This document shows positions 40,870 through 48,872 of a stretch of DNA of 64,000 nt, one piece after another. The position numbers were made by a program, and so were the translations under genes. The notes below the pieces were generated by a model. The model saw only the letters and a program-made list of their open reading frames with translations. It did not search any database and had not been told where the DNA came from. The first letter of the stretch is position 1. Each line of letters opens with the position of its first letter. The stretch is from an uncultured Eubacterium sp. (GTDB lineage Bacteria > Bacillota > Clostridia > Lachnospirales > Lachnospiraceae): positions 1-64,000 of the forward strand of contig CANDMI010000010.1 in NCBI GenBank assembly GCA_947385775.1, given 5' to 3'.

Positions 40870-41997
40870 TTATGGATTTCCCGGGCAGCCATGGACATAC
40901 CCTGACTTTGTTCGGTATACATTTATGTAACTGGTCAATTTTCCGCTGCTTGTCACCCCCACCGGGCCATCCTCAACAAAAACCTTGGCTTTCGATGGGT
41001 TCGTCTTAGACCACAGGCCTTTTTCATCTGCGTATGCCGCAGCGTCCAGCGTCGCTTTCTTTTCATTGACGCGGTTCAAAAACTGGCTTTTTCCTTCCGT
41101 CCCGTTTACATGCGGCTCCATGCCTTTTGCATCCAGAGTATATTTCCCATTGGTCAGCTCGCCCCTTTTGTTCGTTGTGATTTTTGGCGGCTGGTATTTG
41201 CCGTTTTTGCCGCACTCTGTATTATGCACAAAAACCCGCAGCCTGGATACAAAATACGACGCAAACTCTCCTACATGGAAATTATATACATCCACAGGCT
41301 TATCATGCCGCGTCTTTTTTATCTTCGTAACCAACACAGCTCCATCCATCGTTTCTAAAAAATCCCCTTCCCTTAGGCTTATGGCGTTTACCCAGCCCTT
41401 ACCTTTTACATATACCGGATGGTATGCCGTTACCTTTAATTCCTCATTCCCATCCAGAAAGATTTGGTGAATGGTATGCGCCGTTGTCTGAAAGGTCTTT
41501 TGGACTTTGCAAAAACCCGTCTCGCCCGTCTGAATGTTTCTGGAAGAAACCTCATCGCCGGTTTGGATTTCTTTTATCGGACAAAATCCCCGCCTGGTGC
41601 AGACCAGCGTATCGCCGGTAAAGCATGACCCGTGGGTGCATTCCTGCTTTGCGGCTTTTTTTGCCTTTTTCTCTTTTTTCTTGCGGCTTGCCTTTCCCTT
41701 TGCTTTTTTTGCGCCCGTTTTTGCCTTTCCCGCCAGCCCGCCAAATAATGCCGCCATCTTTTTGGCTTTCGCCGACCCGTTTTCTAATATTTTCGTCCCG
41801 TTTGCCGCAAGCTTCTTAGAAACGCCCGCTGCCTCTGCCACGTCGCCAATGGATGGAACTGCCGCTGTCGCGCATAACGAAGCGTTTATCCCATCGCCCT
41901 TAGCCGCAGCGCCTACGCCTTTCGCATTCGCCATCCCCACAGCCGGGATAGCCCCCGCCACTTCCATAACCCCTTGGACAATATTTGAAAAACCCAT
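40870..41997 (-). CDS. Hint-domain polymorphic toxin (injection-system effector)
   Basis: 375 residues from an ATG at 41997 behind GGAGGCGGGAG. Order: small-residue-rich N-terminal region (1-90), Lys/Ala-rich linker (91-118), Hint autoprocessing domain from Cys125 (SCFTGDTLVCTRRG) through AYHPVYVKGKGWV (about 191-203) to VYNFHVGEFASYFV and FVHN (about 259), then a C-terminal domain (262-375) that contains MEPHVNGTEGKSQFLNR, LDAAAYADEKGLW and YRTKSGYVHGCPG. The Hint domain typically cuts at the Asn to release the toxin. The toxin fold is not recognised with confidence; a nuclease is plausible. It is encoded between vgrG and an immunity-like gene, as for delivered effectors. Confidence 0.8.
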   Translation of the reverse strand: MGFSNIVQGVMEVAGAIPAVGMANAKGVGAAAKGDGINASLCATAAVPSIGDVAEAAGVSKKLAANGTKILENGSAKAKKMAALFGGLAGKAKTGAKKAKGKASRKKKEKKAKKAAKQECTHGSCFTGDTLVCTRRGFCPIKEIQTGDEVSSRNIQTGETGFCKVQKTFQTTAHTIHQIFLDGNEELKVTAYHPVYVKGKGWVNAISLREGDFLETMDGAVLVTKIKKTRHDKPVDVYNFHVGEFASYFVSRLRVFVHNTECGKNGKYQPPKITTNKRGELTNGKYTLDAKGMEPHVNGTEGKSQFLNRVNEKKATLDAAAYADEKGLWSKTNPSKAKVFVEDGPVGVTSSGKLTSYINVYRTKSGYVHGCPGNP

Positions 41998-42079
41998 ACT
42001 CCCGCCTCCTTCCCCGCACGGACTGAGACTCATTTTCTGATTCATTTATTTTTCTTTTTCATCTAATTTTCTTTTTTAT

Positions 42080-43738
42080 CTAATTTTCCTTAATCAGCGT
42101 CGCTTTCATATTGATCTTTCCATCCAATTTGATCGAGCTTGCGCCGCAGGCGCTTTCCAGTGAGCTTGCCGCCGACAGCGCCAGCTTTTTCCCGGAGAAC
42201 GCGGATAGATCCTTTGTCGATGAAAGATCCATCTGATCGCCGGAATTTGCCGTAAATTTCCCTTTGCTTGCCAGATTCATCGTATCGGCGCCGGATATCT
42301 GGATTGGCCCCCCGGCTGTTATGCTCGTCCCGCTTGCAGGCGCCATCTGCATATGGTTTTCCTTATTCGTGACCGAAACGGAATCCTCCGCCGTCACCTT
42401 TAGATTTTTTCCGGCGTGAATGCGAAAATCGTTCTTACTTACCATCGAGATCTCGTCCCCGCTGGTGACGGTAAGGCTACCGCCGCTAATGACCTTTACT
42501 TCCTTATCTGTAAATACGTCAACGCCTGTTTTTTCGTTAATGCGGACATAGGTGATCCCATCCTTTGCCGTGATCAATATTTCATCCTTATCCAGCTTGA
42601 TCTCTTTTCCATCCGGCGTACGTAAAATTTTCACCCTCGGGTCTTTTGTCTTTTCCGTGTCCTCCTGGCGGGCGGACTGCGCCGCATACGCCTGGTTTTC
42701 ATCCTCTGTTGGAAACACGACCTCCACCGTGTCTCCTTTTTCCGGCATCACATACCAGCCCGTATGCTTTTCCGCAGAATACCCGGTCGCATATGGAAAT
42801 GGGTAAGCCTTTCCTTCCTCCTGGGCATTATCAATCGAAAGATGCACCTTTACCGTATCGTCTATGGCTTTTAGCACAGTTCCATTTAGTGTAAGGCCGT
42901 TTAAATGCGGATGCGGGATTTTTGCCGCCGAAATGCCCGATTTTGAAACCGCGCTGCAAGCGCAAAGGAAAACAGAGCCTTTCAGGCGCATCCTTACCTC
43001 ACGCACATATAAGCTTTTCCCCTTTATGCTGACCTGGTCGCCGATTTCAAGCGTGGCAAATTCTGTACGGATCGCGTATTCCACCGCATCCTCCTCCTGA
43101 AAGGAAATCTCCTCGCACTGTGACAGCATACGGTAGCGCGACACTTTCTTTCTTACGGAAAAATCCGCTTTCCCAGTCTCTTGCGTATAAGATTTTCCCT
43201 CCGACAGTCCAAAGGAAAACGCTGGGCTTTCCTTTGTCGGATCCGGGACAAGCACGCTGTTGCTATGGGACGCAAGCCTTTTTAAAAATTCCCAATCCGT
43301 CTCCTGATATTCCAAAAGCAGGTTTTGAATCTGCTTTGGCGGCGCCACACAAACTGCGATCGCGCCGTATTCCCCCGCGATCTGATTTACGATGCTTTGG
43401 TAGCCACGGTCTTTTTCCTGAAAGGAGCGTTTCTTTTGCGCGCGGTCTAACAGCACGGTCATGGAAGCCGCCGTCGCTTCCAGATAATAAACGCCATTTT
43501 CACAGGTGACGCAGACATCCTGTGCCACGCCGCAAAACAATGTTTTCCCCGCTTCCGAAAGCGTGATCGCCTGCCCATCCCACGATTGGTTTATCAGGCC
43601 GTCCTCCTCGCCTTCCTTTAGCACCCCCTTGACGTAAAGCCTTGCATGATCGTTTATTTTTTTCACCAATTCCAGCTCCAGCAGCCTTTCCAACGCAAAC
43701 GGCGCTACGCTGTATCTGCCAACCTCCTGCAATTCCAT
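42080..43738 (-). CDS. vgrG: VgrG-like spike protein
   Basis: 552-residue spike of the VgrG/phage gpD class, starting at MELQEVGRYSV (43738). The N-terminal gp27-like region (about 1-255) includes YQETDWEFLKRLASHSN, the classical VgrG block. An OB-fold region follows (about 265-380: LNGTVLKAIDDTVKVHL, GWYVMPEKGDTVEVVFP). The C-terminal third is a repetitive beta needle (GKNLKVTAEDSVSVTN, GGPIQISGADTMNLASKGK). It would trimerise to puncture the target and carry the PAAR-like tip. The gene is embedded in the injection operon and overlapped by none of its neighbours. Confidence 0.92.
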   Translation of the reverse strand: MELQEVGRYSVAPFALERLLELELVKKINDHARLYVKGVLKEGEEDGLINQSWDGQAITLSEAGKTLFCGVAQDVCVTCENGVYYLEATAASMTVLLDRAQKKRSFQEKDRGYQSIVNQIAGEYGAIAVCVAPPKQIQNLLLEYQETDWEFLKRLASHSNSVLVPDPTKESPAFSFGLSEGKSYTQETGKADFSVRKKVSRYRMLSQCEEISFQEEDAVEYAIRTEFATLEIGDQVSIKGKSLYVREVRMRLKGSVFLCACSAVSKSGISAAKIPHPHLNGLTLNGTVLKAIDDTVKVHLSIDNAQEEGKAYPFPYATGYSAEKHTGWYVMPEKGDTVEVVFPTEDENQAYAAQSARQEDTEKTKDPRVKILRTPDGKEIKLDKDEILITAKDGITYVRINEKTGVDVFTDKEVKVISGGSLTVTSGDEISMVSKNDFRIHAGKNLKVTAEDSVSVTNKENHMQMAPASGTSITAGGPIQISGADTMNLASKGKFTANSGDQMDLSSTKDLSAFSGKKLALSAASSLESACGASSIKLDGKINMKATLIKEN

Positions 43739-43757
43739 AGGCACACCATCCTTTCTA

Positions 43758-44330
43758 TCAGCTGCGTATTGAGGCAAGCATCTGCAAAAACAGCTCTTTC
43801 CATTCCTCCATATCCTGCTCTAGGCAATTGCAGCTTCCTATTAAAAGCCTGCCCTTTAATGGCGTAAAAAACATCAGGTTATAGATCCGCGCATCCATAG
43901 CAGGCGTGATAAAATCCATCCACGCAACCTGCCCTTCCCCGATTTCAACCTCTCCCCTGCCTAAGATGACACAGCCTGGATACAGGCTTTCAATGACCTG
44001 CCCGATGGAATTACAGACCTCCGCCTCCTGTCCTTTTGCCAGCTTTTCATTCCGATGGGAAAAACTGACATTTACCGTGGTTTCCGGATTGGAATAGATT
44101 TTTTGCGGACGGTTTTCACTTGGGTATTTCAGCTTTACCATTTCCTCGCCAAGGATGTCAAAATCATCTGGAAGCCATATCCACATCCGATCTTTCCATA
44201 TTTCCCGCTCCTTAAATAAAAGCTCCTTCTCCCAGACAAACACGCTTCCTTTTCGAATGTCCCGATTCCTCGCCTCTTCCTGGCCTTCCCGCAGCATTTC
44301 GATAAATTGTTCATCGCCATATTTTTTCAT
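43758..44330 (-). CDS. DUF1795/EagR-like effector chaperone
   Basis: 190-residue protein. The first 45 residues form a helical Glu/Arg-rich segment; the rest matches the DcrB/DUF1795 pattern with MWIWLPDDFDILGEEMVK, YPSENRPQKIYSNPETTVN and SFSHRNEKLA. Members of this family (EagR) chaperone T6SS effectors with N-terminal membrane segments and pass them to VgrG. It lies between DUF4280 and vgrG and precedes the toxin gene, exactly where an effector-loading chaperone would be expected. The helical extension is unusual. Confidence 0.72.
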   Translation of the reverse strand: MKKYGDEQFIEMLREGQEEARNRDIRKGSVFVWEKELLFKEREIWKDRMWIWLPDDFDILGEEMVKLKYPSENRPQKIYSNPETTVNVSFSHRNEKLAKGQEAEVCNSIGQVIESLYPGCVILGRGEVEIGEGQVAWMDFITPAMDARIYNLMFFTPLKGRLLIGSCNCLEQDMEEWKELFLQMLASIRS

Positions 44331-44332
44331 TT

Positions 44333-44656
44333 TTATTGCCCGTCATCCTTAATTTTTAACACCCCGGCGCCAACCGGACATACCGCCATCGATTTATCCA
44401 ATAACGCCGGAAGCCCCTGCACCAGCACATTGGTTTTGCCGTTTAGCCATACCGCGCAGGCTGGCACGCAGGGCATATGCGTCATCTTACACACTCCAAA
44501 GGGGCCAACATTGATCAAGGGCTTGCAGTCCCCGATATTCGCCCGGTCCTTTCCTCGCAGCTTTACGCGTCTGCCTGGCGTCGTCCTAAGCGGCGCGTCC
44601 ACCGTACCCATCGTACAGCTTACCTTTGCGCCATTTACCACATAGGATTGCCCCAT
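44333..44656 (-). CDS. PAAR-like DUF4280 tip protein
   Basis: 107-residue DUF4280 protein. Beta-rich with MGQSYVVNGAKVSCTMGT, IGDCKPLINVGPFGVC and LPALLDKSMAVCPVGAG. Six or more Cys and several Gly/Pro turns suggest a compact PAAR-like cone that caps VgrG. The family is known as a PAAR-like partner of contractile systems and polymorphic toxins. It has a strong AAAGGGGGCG site and stands 2 bp upstream of the DUF1795 gene. Confidence 0.87.
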   Translation of the reverse strand: MGQSYVVNGAKVSCTMGTVDAPLRTTPGRRVKLRGKDRANIGDCKPLINVGPFGVCKMTHMPCVPACAVWLNGKTNVLVQGLPALLDKSMAVCPVGAGVLKIKDDGQ

Positions 44657-44708
44657 AAGCTACGCCCCCTTTCCGTCAAATCGCTTCCTTATTATAATGC
44701 GCATTTTC

Positions 44709-45464
44709 TTAAAATACAGCCGGCCCGTCCTTTTGTCCCCGCCGCTTCCTTCCGCTTTCCCCTGCCCCGGCAATCCGCAAAAGCCGCTCGTAAATTTCAC
44801 TGTGGGTAAGCTCTTTAAGCGGCTCGCCCAGCCTGCGGCAAACATACCAAAGCAGGCATTCCCGAAAAACATATGGATGCCCAAGGCATAACAAAGCAAA
44901 CTGCACATCCATGTCCAATGCTTTCCGATTTTCCAATACCATACGCGCAAAAACCCGAAGCATCACCGGAGACACCGTAACGCCGCCCTGCCCGGCATAA
45001 GGGACCTGTGTAATGTCAAGCGTATTAAAGGCCGTCCTACAATCCCGCAAATCCAAGTAATCCTTGCGCAGGCGCGCTCCCTTGGACAGCCGAAACCTCC
45101 CAAGCTCCAGTTCATTGCTTGAAGGCTCTCCATTTTTTAAACGAAACTCCAGCTTTCGTACACAAAAATCTTCGGTAGACAGTTCCGGATACAGCCTTAG
45201 GCAAACCGTCACCGGCTGCTCATATGCCCGAAAAGGGATGGTTTCCTCCTTTGTCTGCACAATCTGTCCCTGATGCCAGATTGCCCCCTTAGAAACCGTA
45301 ACCGCTTCGTTTTCATAAACCATGTCAAATCCAAATAAAACGCCGTCCGACCAGCCCTCCAGCCCAAGCCTCGCCAACTCCTGCGGAAAATCCCTTAGCG
45401 CCTCCAAGCTTTCTTTTTTTAACACTCTTCCCTTTTGAAACAGCGGCTTTACATAATCCTGCAT
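44709..45464 (-). CDS. Putative baseplate or fibre-like protein, 251 residues
   Basis: Not assigned to a named family. The first 120 residues (LFQKGRVLKKESLEALRDFP, WSDGVLFGFDMVYENEAVTVSKGAIW) resemble the N-terminal attachment part of phage baseplate or tail-fibre proteins, with the pattern 'start high, then built on a beta sandwich'. The C-terminal 100 residues are helical (YVCRRLGEPLKELTHSEIYERLL). GGAGG lies before the ATG. It is encoded between the SrfB-like ATPase and the PAAR-like tip, consistent with a baseplate wedge or connector; TssK-like function is possible but unproven. Confidence 0.55.
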   Translation of the reverse strand: MQDYVKPLFQKGRVLKKESLEALRDFPQELARLGLEGWSDGVLFGFDMVYENEAVTVSKGAIWHQGQIVQTKEETIPFRAYEQPVTVCLRLYPELSTEDFCVRKLEFRLKNGEPSSNELELGRFRLSKGARLRKDYLDLRDCRTAFNTLDITQVPYAGQGGVTVSPVMLRVFARMVLENRKALDMDVQFALLCLGHPYVFRECLLWYVCRRLGEPLKELTHSEIYERLLRIAGAGESGRKRRGQKDGPAVF

Positions 45465-45467
45465 CCG

Positions 45468-48068
45468 TCAATGCCTCCCGTCAAAAAAATCCGTCTCCCA
45501 CGCCCCTTGCTCAAACGGCACAAAACCTGGCGCACAAGCATAAAGCTCATTTTCCTCCCGCGCCGTCTCAAGCGCCAAAAACCCCCAGTTTTGTGAATCG
45601 CCATAAATAAACAGCCTTAATTCCCCGTTTCTCATGCTGTCTAAATCTTCCTGGCGGATAAATGGATAATCCGTCAGCAGCTTTTCATATCCGGTCGGCT
45701 CGCTTTTTTCCATAGAAATCCTGTAAGGGATGCAAAAAACCTCCCGCTCCAACCCATCGTAAAGGTGAAACTGCACCTCCTTTGTGCCGATCGGCCTGGA
45801 TAAATACCCATACGTCTCCCCCATCGGGACTCCACGTTCGAGCAATCGCTTTTGCCGCCCTGCCATCTCATAATCCTCCGCCGTCAGCGAATAAGGCGCG
45901 CGCGCAGGCTCATAGCTAAGCGCAGCCCGTATCCTTCCAGTCTTTTTGTCCAATTGATAGGCGATTGCGCCATCGATGCACAAAAATTTCCGCTCACAGC
46001 CGCTTTCTCCCGCGGTTTTCGCCTTCCTGCCCGCCACATATTCTTTCATAACCTCACGAAACAGATCGATCTTGCTGCTCTGACCGGACAAAACAATGCG
46101 ATCTATGTCCATCAGCCGCCCGCTTTCATACCATGGCTCGATAAAGCTTTTGAAAAAACCATAAATATCCGGCTTCAATAACAGGCTGACCTCTTCTTTT
46201 TCCACCGCTAAGGGCGGACAGCCCATGCGGGTTTCAAATCCTCCCTTTCCCCTGCGAACAAATAAATAAAAATCGTCAAAACGCCCATGCGCCGCTCTAT
46301 CGGAAAATAAAGCCGAAAGCTCCACGCGGCATACGCCTGGCTGGAAAAACAGCTTTTTTTTGACGGCTTCCGCCAGACTCCAAAGGAAATAAAAATTTCC
46401 CCGAACCTTTAAATACATATTCTCCGGCTGGTTCCGATAAAGGTCAAAGCAGGTCGGTATAAAACTCTCCGCCTCTTTGTATGCGCTGCAAAAAAACGCG
46501 TATGCTTTCTCCACCCCTTCACGATCGACTTTTTCATACACCTGGGACAAAACGCCTGGAAACAGCGCGTCCATTGTGGCGGGCTCCTGTCCCAAAACCC
46601 ATTCCGTCAGCCGGATCTTTAAAAATTGCATGACTCGCCAGGTCAGATGGTTCCCGCCAAAATTCGTATCCCCATGGGCATACGCCACATGCATTTTCAG
46701 ATCGCTTGTGATGCCTTCGTTTGTGATCGTATAATCGCAGCTTACCATATCGCTGGTCCCACCGCCGCAATCTAAGATCAAAAGCTGCTTTTCCACTCCA
46801 TCGTCGTAATCCAGCTTTCGTATCCCTTTCTCTAAAAAATGGTACGCTACGGCAACCGCTTCATCCGTAACGTCCTCTGTCTGCACCTCGTATTCCGGCA
46901 AAGCCTCCTGGTACATCCGCAAAAAAAGCTCCTTTTGCTTCACTGGACAGGTAAAGCAGAGTTTCGGATAACGCACCCTGTTTTGCTGCTGGGCGCGATC
47001 GATGATATATAACAAAAACGCCCGGATCAAAAACAGGCGTTCCACCTCACAGGCATTCCCTTCCAAATCCGTCACCTGAATCCGCTGTTTATAACGCGAA
47101 ACCCAGCGCTTCATATCGTAAAAAATACTGCCCCTGGCAAAAAAACCTCTGTTTTTTTCTGCCTGCACTGCCTCTTCGCCATAAAAATAGGTCATATGCT
47201 CCGGGATCCCATCGCCGCAATCCTTTATGGCAAGCACGCTTGGACAGACCGCGCAGCTATCGCATTCCCCCAGCCTTCGATTTTCACAGTCCAAAACAAA
47301 TGGGAAAAAAATCCGTCCCCCCTTCCCTCCTGCCTCGTTAAACGAAAAACCGACTCCCGCCGTCGTATAGGAAGTCCCGTAATCGATGATCAAAGGCTCG
47401 GATGACTCTGGAACCTCTTTGATCCATACCTGCGGAACGAGGATTTTTATATGCGAAAGGAGCTTGCTTTTTTTTCGTCCTTTTGCGTGATAACAGCAAA
47501 TGGCTTCCTCCACATACATAGGCTCCAAAAATACAAGCTCCCATTGCTGAAATCGACCGGCTGGTATCTGGGGGTTCATTCGTTTTGCGTCCAGCCGCAT
47601 CCGGTATTTTCCGCCGCCCATCTTATCCAACAGCAATACGGCATGGATTTCTCCGCTCCCATCCCGCAAAAACGCGTACCTGCCAAGCTCTTTATCAGGC
47701 TGCGCCTGACATATGGCTTCTTTTTCATTTAAAAATGACTGCCCTTGGTACAGCTCCAGCCGAGCGGGCGCCTCTATCCCGCCCATTTGCGCATCTACAG
47801 CATTTTCAAAGGCTTCCTCCAGCCTTTTACAGCCCTCTTTTTGATAAACGTCAATGCCTGGCTTTTTCACAACCCCAAGATAGCGGTAGAGAAGCTCCAC
47901 AAGCTCTTTTTTCTGATGCAGCGTATCCATGGTCGGCGGCTTGATATTCTCCGCGCGGCAGATTTCCCGAAGCCTTGGCAGCTCAAACGCTTCCAGCTCC
48001 TCTTTGGTATAGAGGCGGCGCATTGTATTTTTCCTTAATTTCCCCAATTTATAGGTTTCATACTGCAT
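45468..48068 (-). CDS. Large actin/Hsp70-fold ATPase (SrfB-like)
   Basis: 866 residues from an ATG at 48068 (AAGGGG upstream). Residues 20-65 look like a SAP-like helix-turn-helix (LPRLREICRAENIKPP). Two ASKHA nucleotide-binding motifs are evident: phosphate-1 LIIDYGTSYTTAG (Asp229) and phosphate-2 LILDCGGGTSDM (Asp433), with an adenosine-type RIVLSGQSSK near residue 650. This is the signature layout of actin/Hsp70/SrfB proteins. In this locus it could assemble, remodel or recycle the injection apparatus, possibly in place of ClpV. No ClpV gene is present here. Confidence 0.72.
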   Translation of the reverse strand: MQYETYKLGKLRKNTMRRLYTKEELEAFELPRLREICRAENIKPPTMDTLHQKKELVELLYRYLGVVKKPGIDVYQKEGCKRLEEAFENAVDAQMGGIEAPARLELYQGQSFLNEKEAICQAQPDKELGRYAFLRDGSGEIHAVLLLDKMGGGKYRMRLDAKRMNPQIPAGRFQQWELVFLEPMYVEEAICCYHAKGRKKSKLLSHIKILVPQVWIKEVPESSEPLIIDYGTSYTTAGVGFSFNEAGGKGGRIFFPFVLDCENRRLGECDSCAVCPSVLAIKDCGDGIPEHMTYFYGEEAVQAEKNRGFFARGSIFYDMKRWVSRYKQRIQVTDLEGNACEVERLFLIRAFLLYIIDRAQQQNRVRYPKLCFTCPVKQKELFLRMYQEALPEYEVQTEDVTDEAVAVAYHFLEKGIRKLDYDDGVEKQLLILDCGGGTSDMVSCDYTITNEGITSDLKMHVAYAHGDTNFGGNHLTWRVMQFLKIRLTEWVLGQEPATMDALFPGVLSQVYEKVDREGVEKAYAFFCSAYKEAESFIPTCFDLYRNQPENMYLKVRGNFYFLWSLAEAVKKKLFFQPGVCRVELSALFSDRAAHGRFDDFYLFVRRGKGGFETRMGCPPLAVEKEEVSLLLKPDIYGFFKSFIEPWYESGRLMDIDRIVLSGQSSKIDLFREVMKEYVAGRKAKTAGESGCERKFLCIDGAIAYQLDKKTGRIRAALSYEPARAPYSLTAEDYEMAGRQKRLLERGVPMGETYGYLSRPIGTKEVQFHLYDGLEREVFCIPYRISMEKSEPTGYEKLLTDYPFIRQEDLDSMRNGELRLFIYGDSQNWGFLALETAREENELYACAPGFVPFEQGAWETDFFDGRH

Positions 48069-48121
48069 ATGCCGCACCCCTTTTTGTCAAATTTCCCGAT
48101 TCCTATCCAACCAAAATCCGT

Positions 48122-48823
48122 TTACGCCAAAACAAATTCCTCCAGCCGCATCGTCTCCCCATACCCGATCGCTCCATACGTCTTTGTCCAATGGATCGTG
48201 CAGGCGCAGGTCAATGGCAAAAATAGGCGCGCTAAAAATAAGACTTTTTTCTCCTGCGCTTCCTCATAGGGCTGTCGCATATAAAAGACAAACTCCTCCC
48301 CTTCCCGGATATATGCCTCGCAGGGGGAAAGCAGCGCCAAAGCCGCCCCGGACAGACAATATGCCGCATCCGCGGTATCGTAAAAACAAAGCAGATACTC
48401 CGCGATCACCCGCTTTTCCATCCCGGTAAACGCCGCAAGCTCCGTTAGCCCTCCATATACGCCCCGTTCCATGTCCCGCAGCAGCAGCCTGATATGAAAA
48501 TCATGCCGGCACATCCCAAATTTCAGATCTAAATCCGCTAACTCATGCAAAATAACATCGCAAAGAGCCTGGTCAAATTCTTCATAACCGTCATCGTCCG
48601 GCGTAAGCAGCGGGTCAAAGATCTCAAAAAAACGCACATAGGGATTCACGTCCAGTCGGGCAGCGCCATCCTCATAGTTCCCGTTTCCATAAAGGCTGTC
48701 CGCCTGTAGCTCCAGATAAGGGGACACCCTGTTATTTTTCACGATATAATGCAGTCTGGAAAAATCCCCTTCCTGCTGTAGCACAGATAAGTAGGGAGCC
48801 CAAATCTGGTTGCTTTCTACCAT
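48122..48823 (-). CDS. Putative baseplate protein, 233 residues
   Basis: Unassigned protein, cytoplasmic. The core is LDVNPYVRFFEIFDPLLTPDDDG and QALCDVILHELADLDLKFGM, followed by helical and hydrophobic segments (YCLSGAALALLSPC, VLFLARLFLPLTC). The DxNP(Y/F)xR block and FDPLLT motif recur in the neighbouring 406-residue protein, so the two may be related structural partners (TssF/TssG-like?). A GAGGTGG site precedes the ATG. The role is inferred from the operon only. Confidence 0.55.
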   Translation of the reverse strand: MVESNQIWAPYLSVLQQEGDFSRLHYIVKNNRVSPYLELQADSLYGNGNYEDGAARLDVNPYVRFFEIFDPLLTPDDDGYEEFDQALCDVILHELADLDLKFGMCRHDFHIRLLLRDMERGVYGGLTELAAFTGMEKRVIAEYLLCFYDTADAAYCLSGAALALLSPCEAYIREGEEFVFYMRQPYEEAQEKKVLFLARLFLPLTCACTIHWTKTYGAIGYGETMRLEEFVLA

Positions 48824-48872
48824 ATGACCACCTCGTTACAAAATAGGAAGCTTCTGATCAAATTTCCAAAGC

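Noticed and set aside
40870..41997. Intein-bearing housekeeping protein
   Set aside because: The Hint domain is not inserted in a conserved enzyme; it precedes a short variable C-terminal domain, as in polymorphic toxins.
41534..42040. Plus-strand Phe/Ala/Pro-rich frame opposite the toxin gene
   Set aside because: It mirrors the Lys/Ala-rich linker and N-terminus of the toxin; composition is artefactual and no ribosome site is present.
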